From the NCBI GenBank assembly GCA_030632885.1, contig DAOVTW010000007.1, forward strand, positions 1 through 64,000: a DNA stretch of 64,000 nucleotides, given 5' to 3'. Below the pieces are notes generated by a model. The model did no database searches, had not been told where the DNA came from, and was given only the letters and a program-made list of their open reading frames with translations. The position numbers were made by a program, and so were the translations under genes. Positions 17,593-26,967 of the stretch are shown here, in pieces. This DNA is from JAIOSM01 sp023143455. GTDB taxonomy: Bacteria; Desulfobacterota; Desulfobacteria; Desulfobacterales; Desulfobacteraceae. Numbering within the stretch: the first letter of the stretch is position 1; each line of letters begins with the position of its first letter.

Positions 17593-18804
17593 TTAGGAAA
17601 AGTAAGGTGTTGAAAAATAGTCAATCTTATTATTGTTTTCTCTTTTTTTATAATAAAGGTTTTGGAAAAGAGAGATCTCTTGATTCTTAAAAGATACAAG
17701 TGATCCAATAAAGAAGATATAATAAATACGATAAACAAACTCAGATACAGTTTCTAAAATCTCGTCTTTTTTCAACTCCATATTATCAATCCAGTCTTTC
17801 AGGGTTTTCACGTAATGAACCCTGAAATTTTCAGATGACATAAGCTCAAAGCCTGTATCAAATGCATGGTCAATCAGATGATGATTAAGTAATAGTTCTC
17901 CTCCAGGAAACATATATTTGTCAAGAAAAGAGTTTTCATACCCTTTTTTACGTTTTTCATTGGTTGTAATTGTATGTTGCAGAAAAAGTCCATCAGGAAC
18001 AAGTGAGCGGTAGGCTGCTTTAAAAAAGTTCAACATATTTTTTTTTCCAACGTGTTCTGACATGCCAATACAGGAGATTTTATCATATTGCTGATCTCCA
18101 AGATCTCTATAATTGAAAATTTTCACCTTACATTTGTTTTCAAGTCCCTGGCTTTTTATCCATTTTTCAGCATAGTTTTTTTGTTCTTGACTTAAGGTAA
18201 TTCCAGTCGATTTAACCCCATAATTTTTAGCAGCATATATTAAAAAGTTGCCCCAGCCACATCCTATATCTAAAAGGCTTTCATTCTTTTTAAGCCTTAA
18301 TTTTTTACAGATAATATCCATTTTATTATACTGAGCTTCATCCATAGAAGTCTCATCATTATTATAATATCCGCATGTATATCCTAAAGTTTCTCCTAAA
18401 AATAATTCGTAAAAATTACTTGGAACATCATAGTGATATTCAATATTTTCTTTTTCTTTATTTTGGTCAGAGCTAAGCATATCTTTAAAAAATTTTAAAA
18501 AAGGAATTCTTCTGTCAGTAGTTAAAAGCTTACTGCAGGCTACATCATATAACTCAATTAAATTTCCATATATATCAAAATAACCTTTAATAAATGCTTC
18601 ACCCAGAGAAAAAGCATCAGGCGAAATCAAGCTTTTAAAAAACCGGTTGTCTTTTATTTGTAGCTTAAATTTAATTTTTTCATGCCCAGTCCCGTACTTT
18701 TTACCCATCGTGTCTATAACTTCAATAGGTATTTCTTCTTTTTTAAAGACTTGAATGAATTGGTTTAGAATAAATCTATCTTTGCCTGATAAGATTGAAG
18801 ACAT
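17593..18804 (-). CDS. cfa: Cyclopropane-fatty-acyl-phospholipid synthase family protein
   Basis: SAM-dependent methyltransferase that adds a methylene across cis double bonds of membrane phospholipid acyl chains. The C-terminal two thirds carry the class I methyltransferase motif LLDIGCGWGNFLIYAA near residue 176, preceded by YTCGYY, with GMSEHVGKKN and the HTITTNE segment downstream, all typical of CFA synthases. The N-terminal 100 residues are the substrate/lipid-binding part. At 403 residues it is close to E. coli Cfa (382). It is followed 26 nt later by the CysZ-like gene on the same strand. Confidence 0.9.
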   Translation of the reverse strand: MSSILSGKDRFILNQFIQVFKKEEIPIEVIDTMGKKYGTGHEKIKFKLQIKDNRFFKSLISPDAFSLGEAFIKGYFDIYGNLIELYDVACSKLLTTDRRIPFLKFFKDMLSSDQNKEKENIEYHYDVPSNFYELFLGETLGYTCGYYNNDETSMDEAQYNKMDIICKKLRLKKNESLLDIGCGWGNFLIYAAKNYGVKSTGITLSQEQKNYAEKWIKSQGLENKCKVKIFNYRDLGDQQYDKISCIGMSEHVGKKNMLNFFKAAYRSLVPDGLFLQHTITTNEKRKKGYENSFLDKYMFPGGELLLNHHLIDHAFDTGFELMSSENFRVHYVKTLKDWIDNMELKKDEILETVSEFVYRIYYIFFIGSLVSFKNQEISLFQNLYYKKRENNNKIDYFSTPYFS

Positions 18805-18897
18805 TTTCTATTCCCCGCATTTAATGTTATAATAATTCTCGATTTTAACAAACTATCGCAGTCCATATAACTTATAACTCTTAAATAAAAGAAAATT

Positions 18898-19626
18898 ATG
18901 ATAAACACAATGATTAAAAAAAAAATATCCGGTTCAATAATTTTAAAGACAATTATATATACTAATGTATTTTTCTTTGTAATTAGCATGATAGTAAGTG
19001 GTAGAAACACTATTTTTACTTTAAACCCATTTACTGCCTTAACTCCATCTATCAAAAGCCTTATATTTTTGGGAGCATCAGGCACAGTTCCAATAAATAA
19101 TTACCATGGATGGTGGTCTTTAATTACTGCTAATTTTTTGCATGGCAGCCTGCTTCATATTTTATTTAATATGATTGCATTACATCAGATCGGGTCTATA
19201 GTTTCATCAGTATATGGCAAATATAGAATGTATGCGATTTTCATTGTTACAGGCATTGCAGGATTTTATCTTTCTTATCTTGCTGGTATTGAAGTTACAA
19301 TAGGAGCCTCTGCATCAGTTTGCGGACTTATTGGGGCAACACTTTATTATGGTAAATCACGAGGTGGGATTTTAGGGGAATCAATTTATAAGCAAACTAT
19401 AACTTGGATTATAATGATTGGAGTATTTGGTATTCTTATTCCTAACGTTAATAATTGGGGGCATGGTGGAGGGCTTATTTCTGGAATTTTATTGGGTTGG
19501 ATGTTTGGTTATAATGAAAAATCTAATGAAAGTAAATTTCATAAAATTTTTTCTTTATTTTTAATGGGAGTTACTTTATGTACACTCATCTGGTCGCTTT
19601 ATTATTGTTTTATTTTGTTATTCTGA
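18898..19626 (+). CDS. Rhomboid-family intramembrane serine protease
   Basis: Six to seven hydrophobic segments over 242 residues. The rhomboid signatures are there: HxxxN in the second core helix (LLHILFN), a catalytic serine in the GASA context (IGASASVCGLIGA, in place of the common GASG), and the catalytic histidine in NNWGHGGGLISG. Rhomboids cut substrates within the membrane; substrates of bacterial members are mostly unknown. Orientation is divergent from cfa, and the gene ends at a degenerate arginase-type fragment on the other strand. Confidence 0.88.
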   Translation: MINTMIKKKISGSIILKTIIYTNVFFFVISMIVSGRNTIFTLNPFTALTPSIKSLIFLGASGTVPINNYHGWWSLITANFLHGSLLHILFNMIALHQIGSIVSSVYGKYRMYAIFIVTGIAGFYLSYLAGIEVTIGASASVCGLIGATLYYGKSRGGILGESIYKQTITWIIMIGVFGILIPNVNNWGHGGGLISGILLGWMFGYNEKSNESKFHKIFSLFLMGVTLCTLIWSLYYCFILLF

Positions 19627-19636
19627 ATATATAAAA

Positions 19637-19891
19637 TCAAGATATCATTGTCGCAAGAATTTTTTTTAAACATTTTGCAGCTACCATGTTTGCATTATTA
19701 CATTCAATATCACCCAAATCATACCAGTTCTTATTTTTTTTTAGGTCAATTCCATTTTCAGCACATAGATGACTTGTCTTTGAATAAAGACGTTCACGAA
19801 TATAAGAAGGTGCTAAGGCACATCCTCTTTGGTACGACGGATTGTGATCAAAGGGAAATCCAAGAAGAACGACATCGTTTTTTTTAGGGTT
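19637..19891 (-). pseudogene. Arginase/agmatinase-family N-terminal remnant
   Basis: On the minus strand an 85-codon open stretch directly follows, in the same frame, the TAA stop of the ATPase gene. It contains NDVVLLGFPFD, then RGCALAPSYIRERLY and an ENGIDL...WYDLGDIE stretch, the usual N-terminal third of ureohydrolases (arginase, agmatinase, formiminoglutamase). It has no in-frame ATG, GTG or TTG at its beginning, and it ends before the metal-binding LGGDHS, DAH and SFDID motifs. It is therefore a truncated remnant. An overlapping plus-strand frame (19648-19887) is a shadow of this. Confidence 0.7.
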
Positions 19892-21775
19892 TTAGGAATC
19901 AATTAATTTTAGCAGCCAAAAATCATTATATAAATGTTTGATTACTTTTATTGCACTTTCAATATTTATATCAAGCTCACGATTTTGAATATCTGTAATA
20001 ATTTTATAAATCACTTCAAATCTAATTCTATCTTCTTTGTGTAATGTTCTTAAGTTACCATTATCTGATGAGTTGAGCCACTTAATTTCGTTAAGGGATT
20101 TTTTTGAGTGGATTTTAGGAGCTCTTTTGTCCCGGAAGATATAAAACATGGTATTAGGATTTTCCCAAACAACGCTGTTAAAATTTTTAATTCTAGAGGA
20201 AAAGGACTTACCATCAATATGCAAAAAACCAATAACAATGTTTTTGTTATTAATATCTTTAAGCATAACATGCTCAGGAAGTTTTTTTCTTCCCATCCTG
20301 GTTTTTGAAGTATCAATTAAATTGTCATCCATTAAAGTTTTAACAATTATATTCACTTTACCAGTGTCATCAGAATCGCTAACAATTAAATATTTTTCAT
20401 AATCATTTGTAGCATTTTCTTCATAGGCTTTAAGGATTACATTAATTTCGGTCATTTCTTTTTGTTCACTATCAGATAATGCTTCAATATTTAAATATTG
20501 TCTGATCCAGGAGATTTGTTGTTTAAGGTTATCTATTTCTTCTATTAGTTTATTATCGAATCCAGCGGGATTTTTGATTTTTTGAGGTAGAGGTATCCCC
20601 TCTTTCCTAAATTTATAATAATCAGAAGCATTGTTCAGAACATTTCTTATACTGATGCCTTGTAAAATAATTATAAAGTCTTCTCTTGATATAATTTTAC
20701 TTATATCAATGTTGTAAGTTTTTGCTCTGAAATTTAAAAGATCCATCATTTCCTTTTTAGAAGGAGTGTTAAGAGCGATTATATCTTTTGACATTCGTTG
20801 AACAATAGACTCATCAAAAATATTTGAATATTCTTCCCATCTATCAGGGAAAAAGTTAAAAATAATAACGCAATTTGGAATATGAGTGAAAAGCTCTTTG
20901 ATATTCTCTCCAAATTTCATTAAAAGCTCTTCATTATATTTTAAACCTTCAAGCTGATCAAAAACTAATATCAATGGCTCGTCTTGAATTGAAAGCCTAC
21001 CAAGCACAGCAATTGCTTCTAATGCAAATTCTTCTGTGCTGATTTTTTCATCTCTATTTTCAAGATCTGTTTTTCTGATTTCATATTTTGATAATTCTAA
21101 GCCAATTAACCATTTGCGGACAATTTCTCTTCGTGAAAAATCAGGGTATGAGCAGTATTTAACTAAAGCTCTTACTACTGTAGCACCAAAGCCCCATCCA
21201 TGGGTTGAACCCCACCATTCAAGAGTTCTTTTTTCAATAGCACGCCAGTTCTTTAATCTTTTTTCATCATTATCAGCATTGCCAAGCCTTCTTAATAAAT
21301 TAAGATGATCTTTTTCAAGCATTTGTTTCATCGCGAGCATTTTTGGTAGTGGTTTTTTTTGTTTTAAAACATCATCTATGAATATTTTTGAAAAGCTTTT
21401 TGCTAAAAGATATTCGATTTGTGTATATGGAGTATTTGGAACTTTTTGAATTAGAGATTCAACAACTCTGGCATAAATATGGTAAAAGATAGCCTCAGGA
21501 TTGTTTGGTTGTCTTATAAAAAGAATTCTATTGCTGTTAATAAGATCTTTTGCAAGACGCATGATAAGATGTGTTTTCCCAGCGCCAGGTTCTCCAGCTA
21601 TAATTACTCCTTTTGATTGATGATTTTTGTCATCACTTATTTCATCAATAATAGATTTAAGTCTTGTAAACTGATTACTAAAAAGTGTTTTTAAGTCAAC
21701 ATGATCCTGGAAAGGATTGTCAACTCTGCTTACGCCGAATGGGTTAACATTTTTTTTTCTTATAATATTTTTCAT
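19892..21775 (-). CDS. P-loop ATPase (AAA/ORC-like), function unknown
   Basis: A 627-residue ATPase with Walker A GEPGAGKTH at residues 61-69 and Walker B of the type ILVFDQLEGL near residue 270. The N-terminal NPFGVSRVDNPFQDHVD lead-in and an RQPNNPEAIFYHI stretch after Walker A resemble large ORC/Cdc6-like or STAND-type ATPases that load or regulate other proteins. The last 200 residues have no motif I recognise. It is divergently transcribed from the pfaC-ole operon and shares a 133-nt upstream region with it. No defence or mobile-element gene stands beside it, so I leave the function open. Confidence 0.6.
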   Translation of the reverse strand: MKNIIRKKNVNPFGVSRVDNPFQDHVDLKTLFSNQFTRLKSIIDEISDDKNHQSKGVIIAGEPGAGKTHLIMRLAKDLINSNRILFIRQPNNPEAIFYHIYARVVESLIQKVPNTPYTQIEYLLAKSFSKIFIDDVLKQKKPLPKMLAMKQMLEKDHLNLLRRLGNADNDEKRLKNWRAIEKRTLEWWGSTHGWGFGATVVRALVKYCSYPDFSRREIVRKWLIGLELSKYEIRKTDLENRDEKISTEEFALEAIAVLGRLSIQDEPLILVFDQLEGLKYNEELLMKFGENIKELFTHIPNCVIIFNFFPDRWEEYSNIFDESIVQRMSKDIIALNTPSKKEMMDLLNFRAKTYNIDISKIISREDFIIILQGISIRNVLNNASDYYKFRKEGIPLPQKIKNPAGFDNKLIEEIDNLKQQISWIRQYLNIEALSDSEQKEMTEINVILKAYEENATNDYEKYLIVSDSDDTGKVNIIVKTLMDDNLIDTSKTRMGRKKLPEHVMLKDINNKNIVIGFLHIDGKSFSSRIKNFNSVVWENPNTMFYIFRDKRAPKIHSKKSLNEIKWLNSSDNGNLRTLHKEDRIRFEVIYKIITDIQNRELDINIESAIKVIKHLYNDFWLLKLIDS

Positions 21776-21856
21776 AGACTTTTCATCTTAAATAATTATT
21801 ATTAGTTTATTTTTGATAACGCAGGAAGCAAGTTAAGTCAATAGCAAACTAATTTT

Positions 21857-21879
21857 ACACAAATTTTACAAATTTGTGT
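21857..21879. promoter_or_regulatory. Perfect palindrome, candidate operator for the pfaC-ole operon
   Basis: ACACAAATTT-TAC-AAATTTGTGT: 10-bp arms around a 3-nt centre, 30 nt before the pfaC start and 78 nt from the divergent ATPase start. The size fits a dimeric repressor site (TetR or GntR type); no regulator gene is adjacent. Confidence 0.5.
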
Positions 21880-21908
21880 TGTAAGAAATTCTTTATAAAA
21901 CTATATAG

Positions 21909-24900
21909 ATGTTAATGGAAAAAAAACTTGATAAAATCGCGATAGTGAGTATCTCTGGCGTTTTTCCGGGCGCTGAAAACCTGGACATATTTTTAAAAAA
22001 CATACAAAACAAAACAAATGCAATAATTGAAGTCCTCCAGGACAGATGGATTCTTCCCAAAAATCTTGCAGTTTCAGAAAGGCCTTTACCTGACACTGCA
22101 CTTTGTAGCAAAGCCGGATTGATATCTGATTTTAAATTTGATCCCCATGGATTTTTAATTGATCAAGATTTTTTAATTAATCTTGATCAAGCGCATAAAT
22201 TAGCACTACATACAGGAAGAGAAGCATTACAAAATTGCTATACTAATGCTGAAATACTTAAGAGATGTGGTGTTATACTTGCTGCCATCAGTCTTCCCAC
22301 TGAAAAAGCATCTCAACTTTCATTTGATATCCTACATGATAAAAAACAGCGGGAAATCAATTATGTTCAAGGTCTTTCTTCGCAAGTTTTATCATTTCCT
22401 GCTGCTATTCTCGCTCGAGGTCTTGGACTATACGGAGGTAGTTATACTCTTGATGCAGCTTGTGCATCGTCACTTTATTCAATCAAACTTGCATGTGTTG
22501 AGCTCTGGCAAAATAATGTTGATATGATGTTAGCAGGCGGAGTTTCACGACCTGATTCACTTTATACGCAAATTGGTTTTTCTCAACTTCAGGCATTATC
22601 ACCATCTGGCAGATGCTCTCCCTTTGATTCAAAAGCAAATGGACTTGTTGTTGGAGAGGGAGCAGGAGTAATTGTATTAAAAAGGCTTAAAGATGCTGTT
22701 GATTGTAAAGATAAAATACATGGGATTATTACCGGGTTCGGTCTTTCAAATGATATTGAGGGGAATCTCGTTGCACCGGCTTCTGAAGGGCAAATAAGAG
22801 CTTTAAATCAGGCATATTTGTCAGCTAAATGGTCTCTTAATCAAGTACAATATATTGAATGTCATGGATCTGCTACTCCTGTAGGAGATAATGTTGAATT
22901 AAATTCAATGATAAGCTTACAAAATAATTTTAAGTTATTTGGCAGAAGTTCTGAAATAAAAAAAGATTATACCTGCGCAATAGGGTCTGTAAAGTCTATG
23001 ACCGGACATCTTCTTACAGCAGCTGGTACCGTTGGAATGATTAAAACTTTATTAGCCATGGAAAATAAATTTTTACCCCCATCCCTCAATTTTTTAACTC
23101 CCCCTGAAAATAGTCCTCTAAATGATTCCTGCTTTAAGGTGCAAACTGAAGTTCAAGAATGGAAAACAAAAAATTCTGATACCACAAGGAAATTCGGAAT
23201 AAGTGGATTTGGATTTGGCGGTATTAATGCACATCTTCTTGTAGAAGAATATATTAATAATAAGAAAAAAGATTTTTTTGTGTCCTCAAAAAAATCTTTT
23301 AATCATATTCCCATTGCTATTGTTGGGATGGATGCAATTACAGGCTGTAGTAGTAACCTATATCAATTGGAAAACATATTCAATTTAGATGAATGTCCTG
23401 CCCCAAAATGGTGTGAGTCAATTGAAGAAAATAGTTTTTTTATTGAAAAATTGCCAATTTCAGACCATGAATTTCACATTCCACCAAACCAGATTAATGA
23501 TATATTACCAAATCAATTAGTCATGCTTAAAACCGCAAAAATGGCTTTTATTGATGCAGGTATTAATGACCGTCCTACAGAAAAAGAAAAACCCCGAAAA
23601 AATTTTGGTGCTGCAATAGGTATAGAATTTGACTATAAAGCAACAAACTTTTATTTAAGATGGAAATCTAAATCTAACAAAATGGTTAATTTTGATTCTA
23701 TTTCTCCTCCTTTAACTGCCACACGAACATTAGGTGCTTTGGGCGGAATTGTAGCAAGCAGAATTGCAAGAGAATTCAAACTTGGAGGTCCATGCTTTAC
23801 TGTTTCAGCCGGAAAAAGTTCAGGTCTTAAAGCAATTGATATTGGAATAAAATCACTCATATCCGGCGAAACAAATGTCTTTTTATGCGGCTGTGTTGAT
23901 ATGGCATCAGATATCAGGCAATTTTTGATCAATAAAAGCTTAACACCCTTTAAAAAAAACAATTCTGATAATATTCCTTCGGAAGGTGCTGGCGCTGTGG
24001 TTTTGAAAACTCTTGCCCAAGCTAAAAAAGATAATGACAAAGTTTATGCAATTATTAAAGGAACCGGAACTGCATCGGCAGGAGAATTAAGATGTGAAAG
24101 AGATTTGAATTCAAACAAAATTAAAACAGCTTATCAATTATCTTTAAAAAGATGTCTAAGAAATGCTTGTACAAGTTTTGAAAACATCAATCATTATGAG
24201 TTAAATTCAAAAATAAATAGTATAGAAGACAAAATAGAAACAGATGCTTTGAAAAACTATTTTGAAAAGCATTCTATCTCAAGCCTTTCAACTAAATATG
24301 AATCTGCAAATTCAATTATTGGAGATACCAATAGTTTATCAGGTTTTATCGCAGTTATTAAATCCGCACTTTTACTAAACAATAAAATTGCCTCAGCAAA
24401 TGCAACTCAGCAAAAAAAAAGGCAGACCTGTATAGCTTCTATTACTGATGATGGCGCATGTTCACATATTATAATTGAAGAATATTCAGAAGGTTGGAGA
24501 CAGGACCCAGACCTCAATAAAAATAGGGCTAATTTACGATTAAACCCAGATTTGATTGTGAAAAGTGCTAATGATACTGCAAAAGCGCACACCAAATTTC
24601 TTGATTTAACAAAACAAAATATGCTTGCCTTGGAAAAACAGTTTAAAGCCTTAACTCAAATTGCACCTTTAACGTCTGGGGAAAATAATGCCCCCAAACC
24701 GGTTTTTAATAGAGAGCAATGTATTGAATTTGCAATTGGTAAAGCTTCGAATGTATTAGGTGAAAAATTTAATATTGTTGATACTTATCCTGTAAGAATC
24801 AGGTTACCTGCAGAACCATTAATGCTTGTTGACAGGATAATGAAAATTGAAGGTGAAATGCTTTCTTTAGAACCAGGCAAAATAATCACCCAGCATGATG

Positions 24901-25904
24901 TAAAAGAAAATGCATGGTATCTTGATGGTGGTAAAACACCTGTTTCCATCTCAATTGAAGCAGGCCAAGCTGATCTTTTTCTTTCTTCTTACCTTGGTAT
25001 TGATCATAAAATAAAAGGCATTAGAAGCTATAGACTGCTTGATGCAAAAGTAACTTTCCATAGAACTTTACCAGAACCTTTAGAAACAATTGAATATCAT
25101 ATTGAGATTGATCGCTTTTTAAATCAGGGAGGTGTATATCTCTTCTTTTTTCATTATAAGGGATATATTAACAATCAACTATTGATTTCCATGCGTGACG
25201 GGTGTGCCGGGTTTTTTACTTCAGAAGAAGTTAAAAATTCAGGCGGAATAAAATTTAAAAAAGAAGAAATTGAAAAACAACATATGCAAAAAAAGTTTAA
25301 ATTCCCGCTCCGTTTTTTTAAAGAATCTTATAACGATAATAAGATCGAAGCATTAAGAAATTCAGACCTTGAAAGTGCTTTCGGTGAAGAATTTAAGCAC
25401 CTATATCTTGGAAAATCAATGAGGTTGCCAGGCAAACGAATGCACTTAATTGATCGTGTAACCGAAATTGACCCTACCGGTGGCAGGTTTGGCCTTGGTT
25501 CCATAACTGCCCAGGCTGATATAAAAAAAGATCACTGGTTTTTAACTTGCCATTTTATCGACGACATGGTAATGCCTGGAACCCTTATGTATGAGTGTTG
25601 TTCACATGCCTTGAGAATATTCACATTAAGGATGGGGTGGGTATCTGAAAGAGATGATGTTTTTTATGATATAATTGAAGGCGTTGAGAGCGATCTCAAA
25701 TGCAGAGGTCCTGTTACTGTTGATACTAAAAAAGCAGGTTATTTTATTGAAATTAAAGATATTGGTTATAACCCTGAACCCTACATAATTGCAGATGCTC
25801 ACATGTATTCTGATGATCTACAAATTGTATTTTACAAAAATATGGGAATAAAAATAAAAGGCCTTAATCAAAAAGAGATAGAAGAATTGTGGGACAAAAG
25901 ATAA
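21909..25904 (+). CDS. pfaC: PfaC-like synthase: ketosynthase, chain-length factor, two FabA-type dehydratases
   Basis: A 1331-residue multidomain protein. Residues about 8-450: an active ketosynthase with C185 (DAACASS), H319 (ECHGSATP) and H367 (MTGHLLTAAG). About 465-860: a second ketosynthase fold whose nucleophile position is K636 (TVSAGKSSG), as in a chain-length factor. About 960-1130 and 1165-1320: two FabA-like hot-dog dehydratases, the second with CHFIDDMVMPGTLMYE. This is the PfaC order of bacterial polyunsaturated fatty acid synthases. No acyl carrier, acyltransferase or ketoreductase domain is present, so PfaA/B/D/E-like partners must be encoded elsewhere. It opens an operon with oleA, oleB and oleC homologues. 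An alternative ATG at 21915 cannot be excluded; no clear Shine-Dalgarno sequence precedes either. Confidence 0.88.
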   Translation: MLMEKKLDKIAIVSISGVFPGAENLDIFLKNIQNKTNAIIEVLQDRWILPKNLAVSERPLPDTALCSKAGLISDFKFDPHGFLIDQDFLINLDQAHKLALHTGREALQNCYTNAEILKRCGVILAAISLPTEKASQLSFDILHDKKQREINYVQGLSSQVLSFPAAILARGLGLYGGSYTLDAACASSLYSIKLACVELWQNNVDMMLAGGVSRPDSLYTQIGFSQLQALSPSGRCSPFDSKANGLVVGEGAGVIVLKRLKDAVDCKDKIHGIITGFGLSNDIEGNLVAPASEGQIRALNQAYLSAKWSLNQVQYIECHGSATPVGDNVELNSMISLQNNFKLFGRSSEIKKDYTCAIGSVKSMTGHLLTAAGTVGMIKTLLAMENKFLPPSLNFLTPPENSPLNDSCFKVQTEVQEWKTKNSDTTRKFGISGFGFGGINAHLLVEEYINNKKKDFFVSSKKSFNHIPIAIVGMDAITGCSSNLYQLENIFNLDECPAPKWCESIEENSFFIEKLPISDHEFHIPPNQINDILPNQLVMLKTAKMAFIDAGINDRPTEKEKPRKNFGAAIGIEFDYKATNFYLRWKSKSNKMVNFDSISPPLTATRTLGALGGIVASRIAREFKLGGPCFTVSAGKSSGLKAIDIGIKSLISGETNVFLCGCVDMASDIRQFLINKSLTPFKKNNSDNIPSEGAGAVVLKTLAQAKKDNDKVYAIIKGTGTASAGELRCERDLNSNKIKTAYQLSLKRCLRNACTSFENINHYELNSKINSIEDKIETDALKNYFEKHSISSLSTKYESANSIIGDTNSLSGFIAVIKSALLLNNKIASANATQQKKRQTCIASITDDGACSHIIIEEYSEGWRQDPDLNKNRANLRLNPDLIVKSANDTAKAHTKFLDLTKQNMLALEKQFKALTQIAPLTSGENNAPKPVFNREQCIEFAIGKASNVLGEKFNIVDTYPVRIRLPAEPLMLVDRIMKIEGEMLSLEPGKIITQHDVKENAWYLDGGKTPVSISIEAGQADLFLSSYLGIDHKIKGIRSYRLLDAKVTFHRTLPEPLETIEYHIEIDRFLNQGGVYLFFFHYKGYINNQLLISMRDGCAGFFTSEEVKNSGGIKFKKEEIEKQHMQKKFKFPLRFFKESYNDNKIEALRNSDLESAFGEEFKHLYLGKSMRLPGKRMHLIDRVTEIDPTGGRFGLGSITAQADIKKDHWFLTCHFIDDMVMPGTLMYECCSHALRIFTLRMGWVSERDDVFYDIIEGVESDLKCRGPVTVDTKKAGYFIEIKDIGYNPEPYIIADAHMYSDDLQIVFYKNMGIKIKGLNQKEIEELWDKR

Positions 25905-25917
25905 ATAGGAATATTTA

Positions 25918-26967
25918 ATGAAGTATTCAAAAGTATATATAGAAGCATTTGGTTATGAATTAGCACCTAATGTTGTAACTACTGATGATATAGAAAAAAG
26001 GTTAAAACCCTTTTATGATGCAACAAATATTAATTCTGGCCAACTCTATGCCCTTACTGGAATAAAAGAAAGAAGATTTTGGGATATTGACCATTCTATT
26101 TCTGATGAAGCAATTAAAGCTTCTAAAAAAGCCATTGACGAATCAGGAATCTCACCAGATCAAATTGATTCTTTAGTTTTTTGCGGTGTTTGCAGAAAAG
26201 GATTTGAACCTGCCACTTCATGTTCCATTGCAGATGGCCTAAATATCAGTAGAAATGCACATGTTTATGATGTTTCAAACGCCTGCCTTGGTGTAATAAC
26301 TGGAATGATTCAGGTTGCAAATGAGATTGAACTCGGTAATATAAAGGCAGGGATAGTCGTTTCTTGTGAAACTTCAAGGCAAATAGTTGATTCGACAATT
26401 GATGAAATAAATGAACATAAAACCCTGGAGTTTTTCAAAAAAGCTGTTGCAACAATGACTGGCGGATCAGGAGCTGTTGCAGTACTTTTAACAGATGGTT
26501 CTTTTTCTAAAAATAATGCATTACACAAAATAACAGGAACAACAATTAAAAATTCTATTCAGCATCATAACTTGTGCAGTTGGGGATTCTTAGAAAAAGG
26601 AATGCCTGTTAATTCGAAAATTGTTATGAGAACAAAAGCTGAAGAAGTCCTTGAACATGGAATTAAACTTGTAGTAGAAACTTATAGGAAATTTTTACAT
26701 GAATTTCATTTGTCATCTGATAATATAGATAAATTCATTGGTCATCAAGTTGGTGCAATACATCATCAGTCATTTTATAAAGCTTTAGGCATTGACATGA
26801 AAAAAGATTTTCGAACCTACCCGTTTTTAGGCAACATCGGAACAGTCTCGTTGCCTATAACCGCTGCAATTGCAAATGATAGAGACTTTTTAAATTCTGG
26901 TGATTTTGTGTGTTTTATTGGAGTCGGAAGTGGATTAAATTGTTTGGTAATGGGTATAGAATGGTAG
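25918..26967 (+). CDS. oleA: OleA-like thiolase-fold enzyme (head-to-head acyl condensation)
   Basis: A 349-residue KASIII/OleA-type protein. The catalytic triad of the fold is C123 (SNACLG), H276 (GHQVGA) and N306 (LGNIGTVS). E97 in GFEPATS corresponds to the glutamate that OleA donates across the dimer as base, which argues for OleA rather than FabH. OleA condenses two acyl-CoA chains into a beta-keto acid, the first step to long-chain olefins. AGGA precedes the start, 13 nt after pfaC. Position directly before oleB and near oleC supports the call. The acyl donor may be a product of the neighbouring PfaC-type synthase; that is inference. Confidence 0.85.
   Translation: MKYSKVYIEAFGYELAPNVVTTDDIEKRLKPFYDATNINSGQLYALTGIKERRFWDIDHSISDEAIKASKKAIDESGISPDQIDSLVFCGVCRKGFEPATSCSIADGLNISRNAHVYDVSNACLGVITGMIQVANEIELGNIKAGIVVSCETSRQIVDSTIDEINEHKTLEFFKKAVATMTGGSGAVAVLLTDGSFSKNNALHKITGTTIKNSIQHHNLCSWGFLEKGMPVNSKIVMRTKAEEVLEHGIKLVVETYRKFLHEFHLSSDNIDKFIGHQVGAIHHQSFYKALGIDMKKDFRTYPFLGNIGTVSLPITAAIANDRDFLNSGDFVCFIGVGSGLNCLVMGIEW

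Noticed and set aside
18765..19085. 106-codon minus-strand frame across the cfa start and rhomboid
   Set aside because: Hydrophobic translation is a shadow of the divergent rhomboid gene, and it would overlap cfa.
19648..19887. 79-codon plus-strand frame
   Set aside because: TTG start, no ribosome site; it is a shadow of the minus-strand arginase-family fragment, which has clear homology to a protein family.
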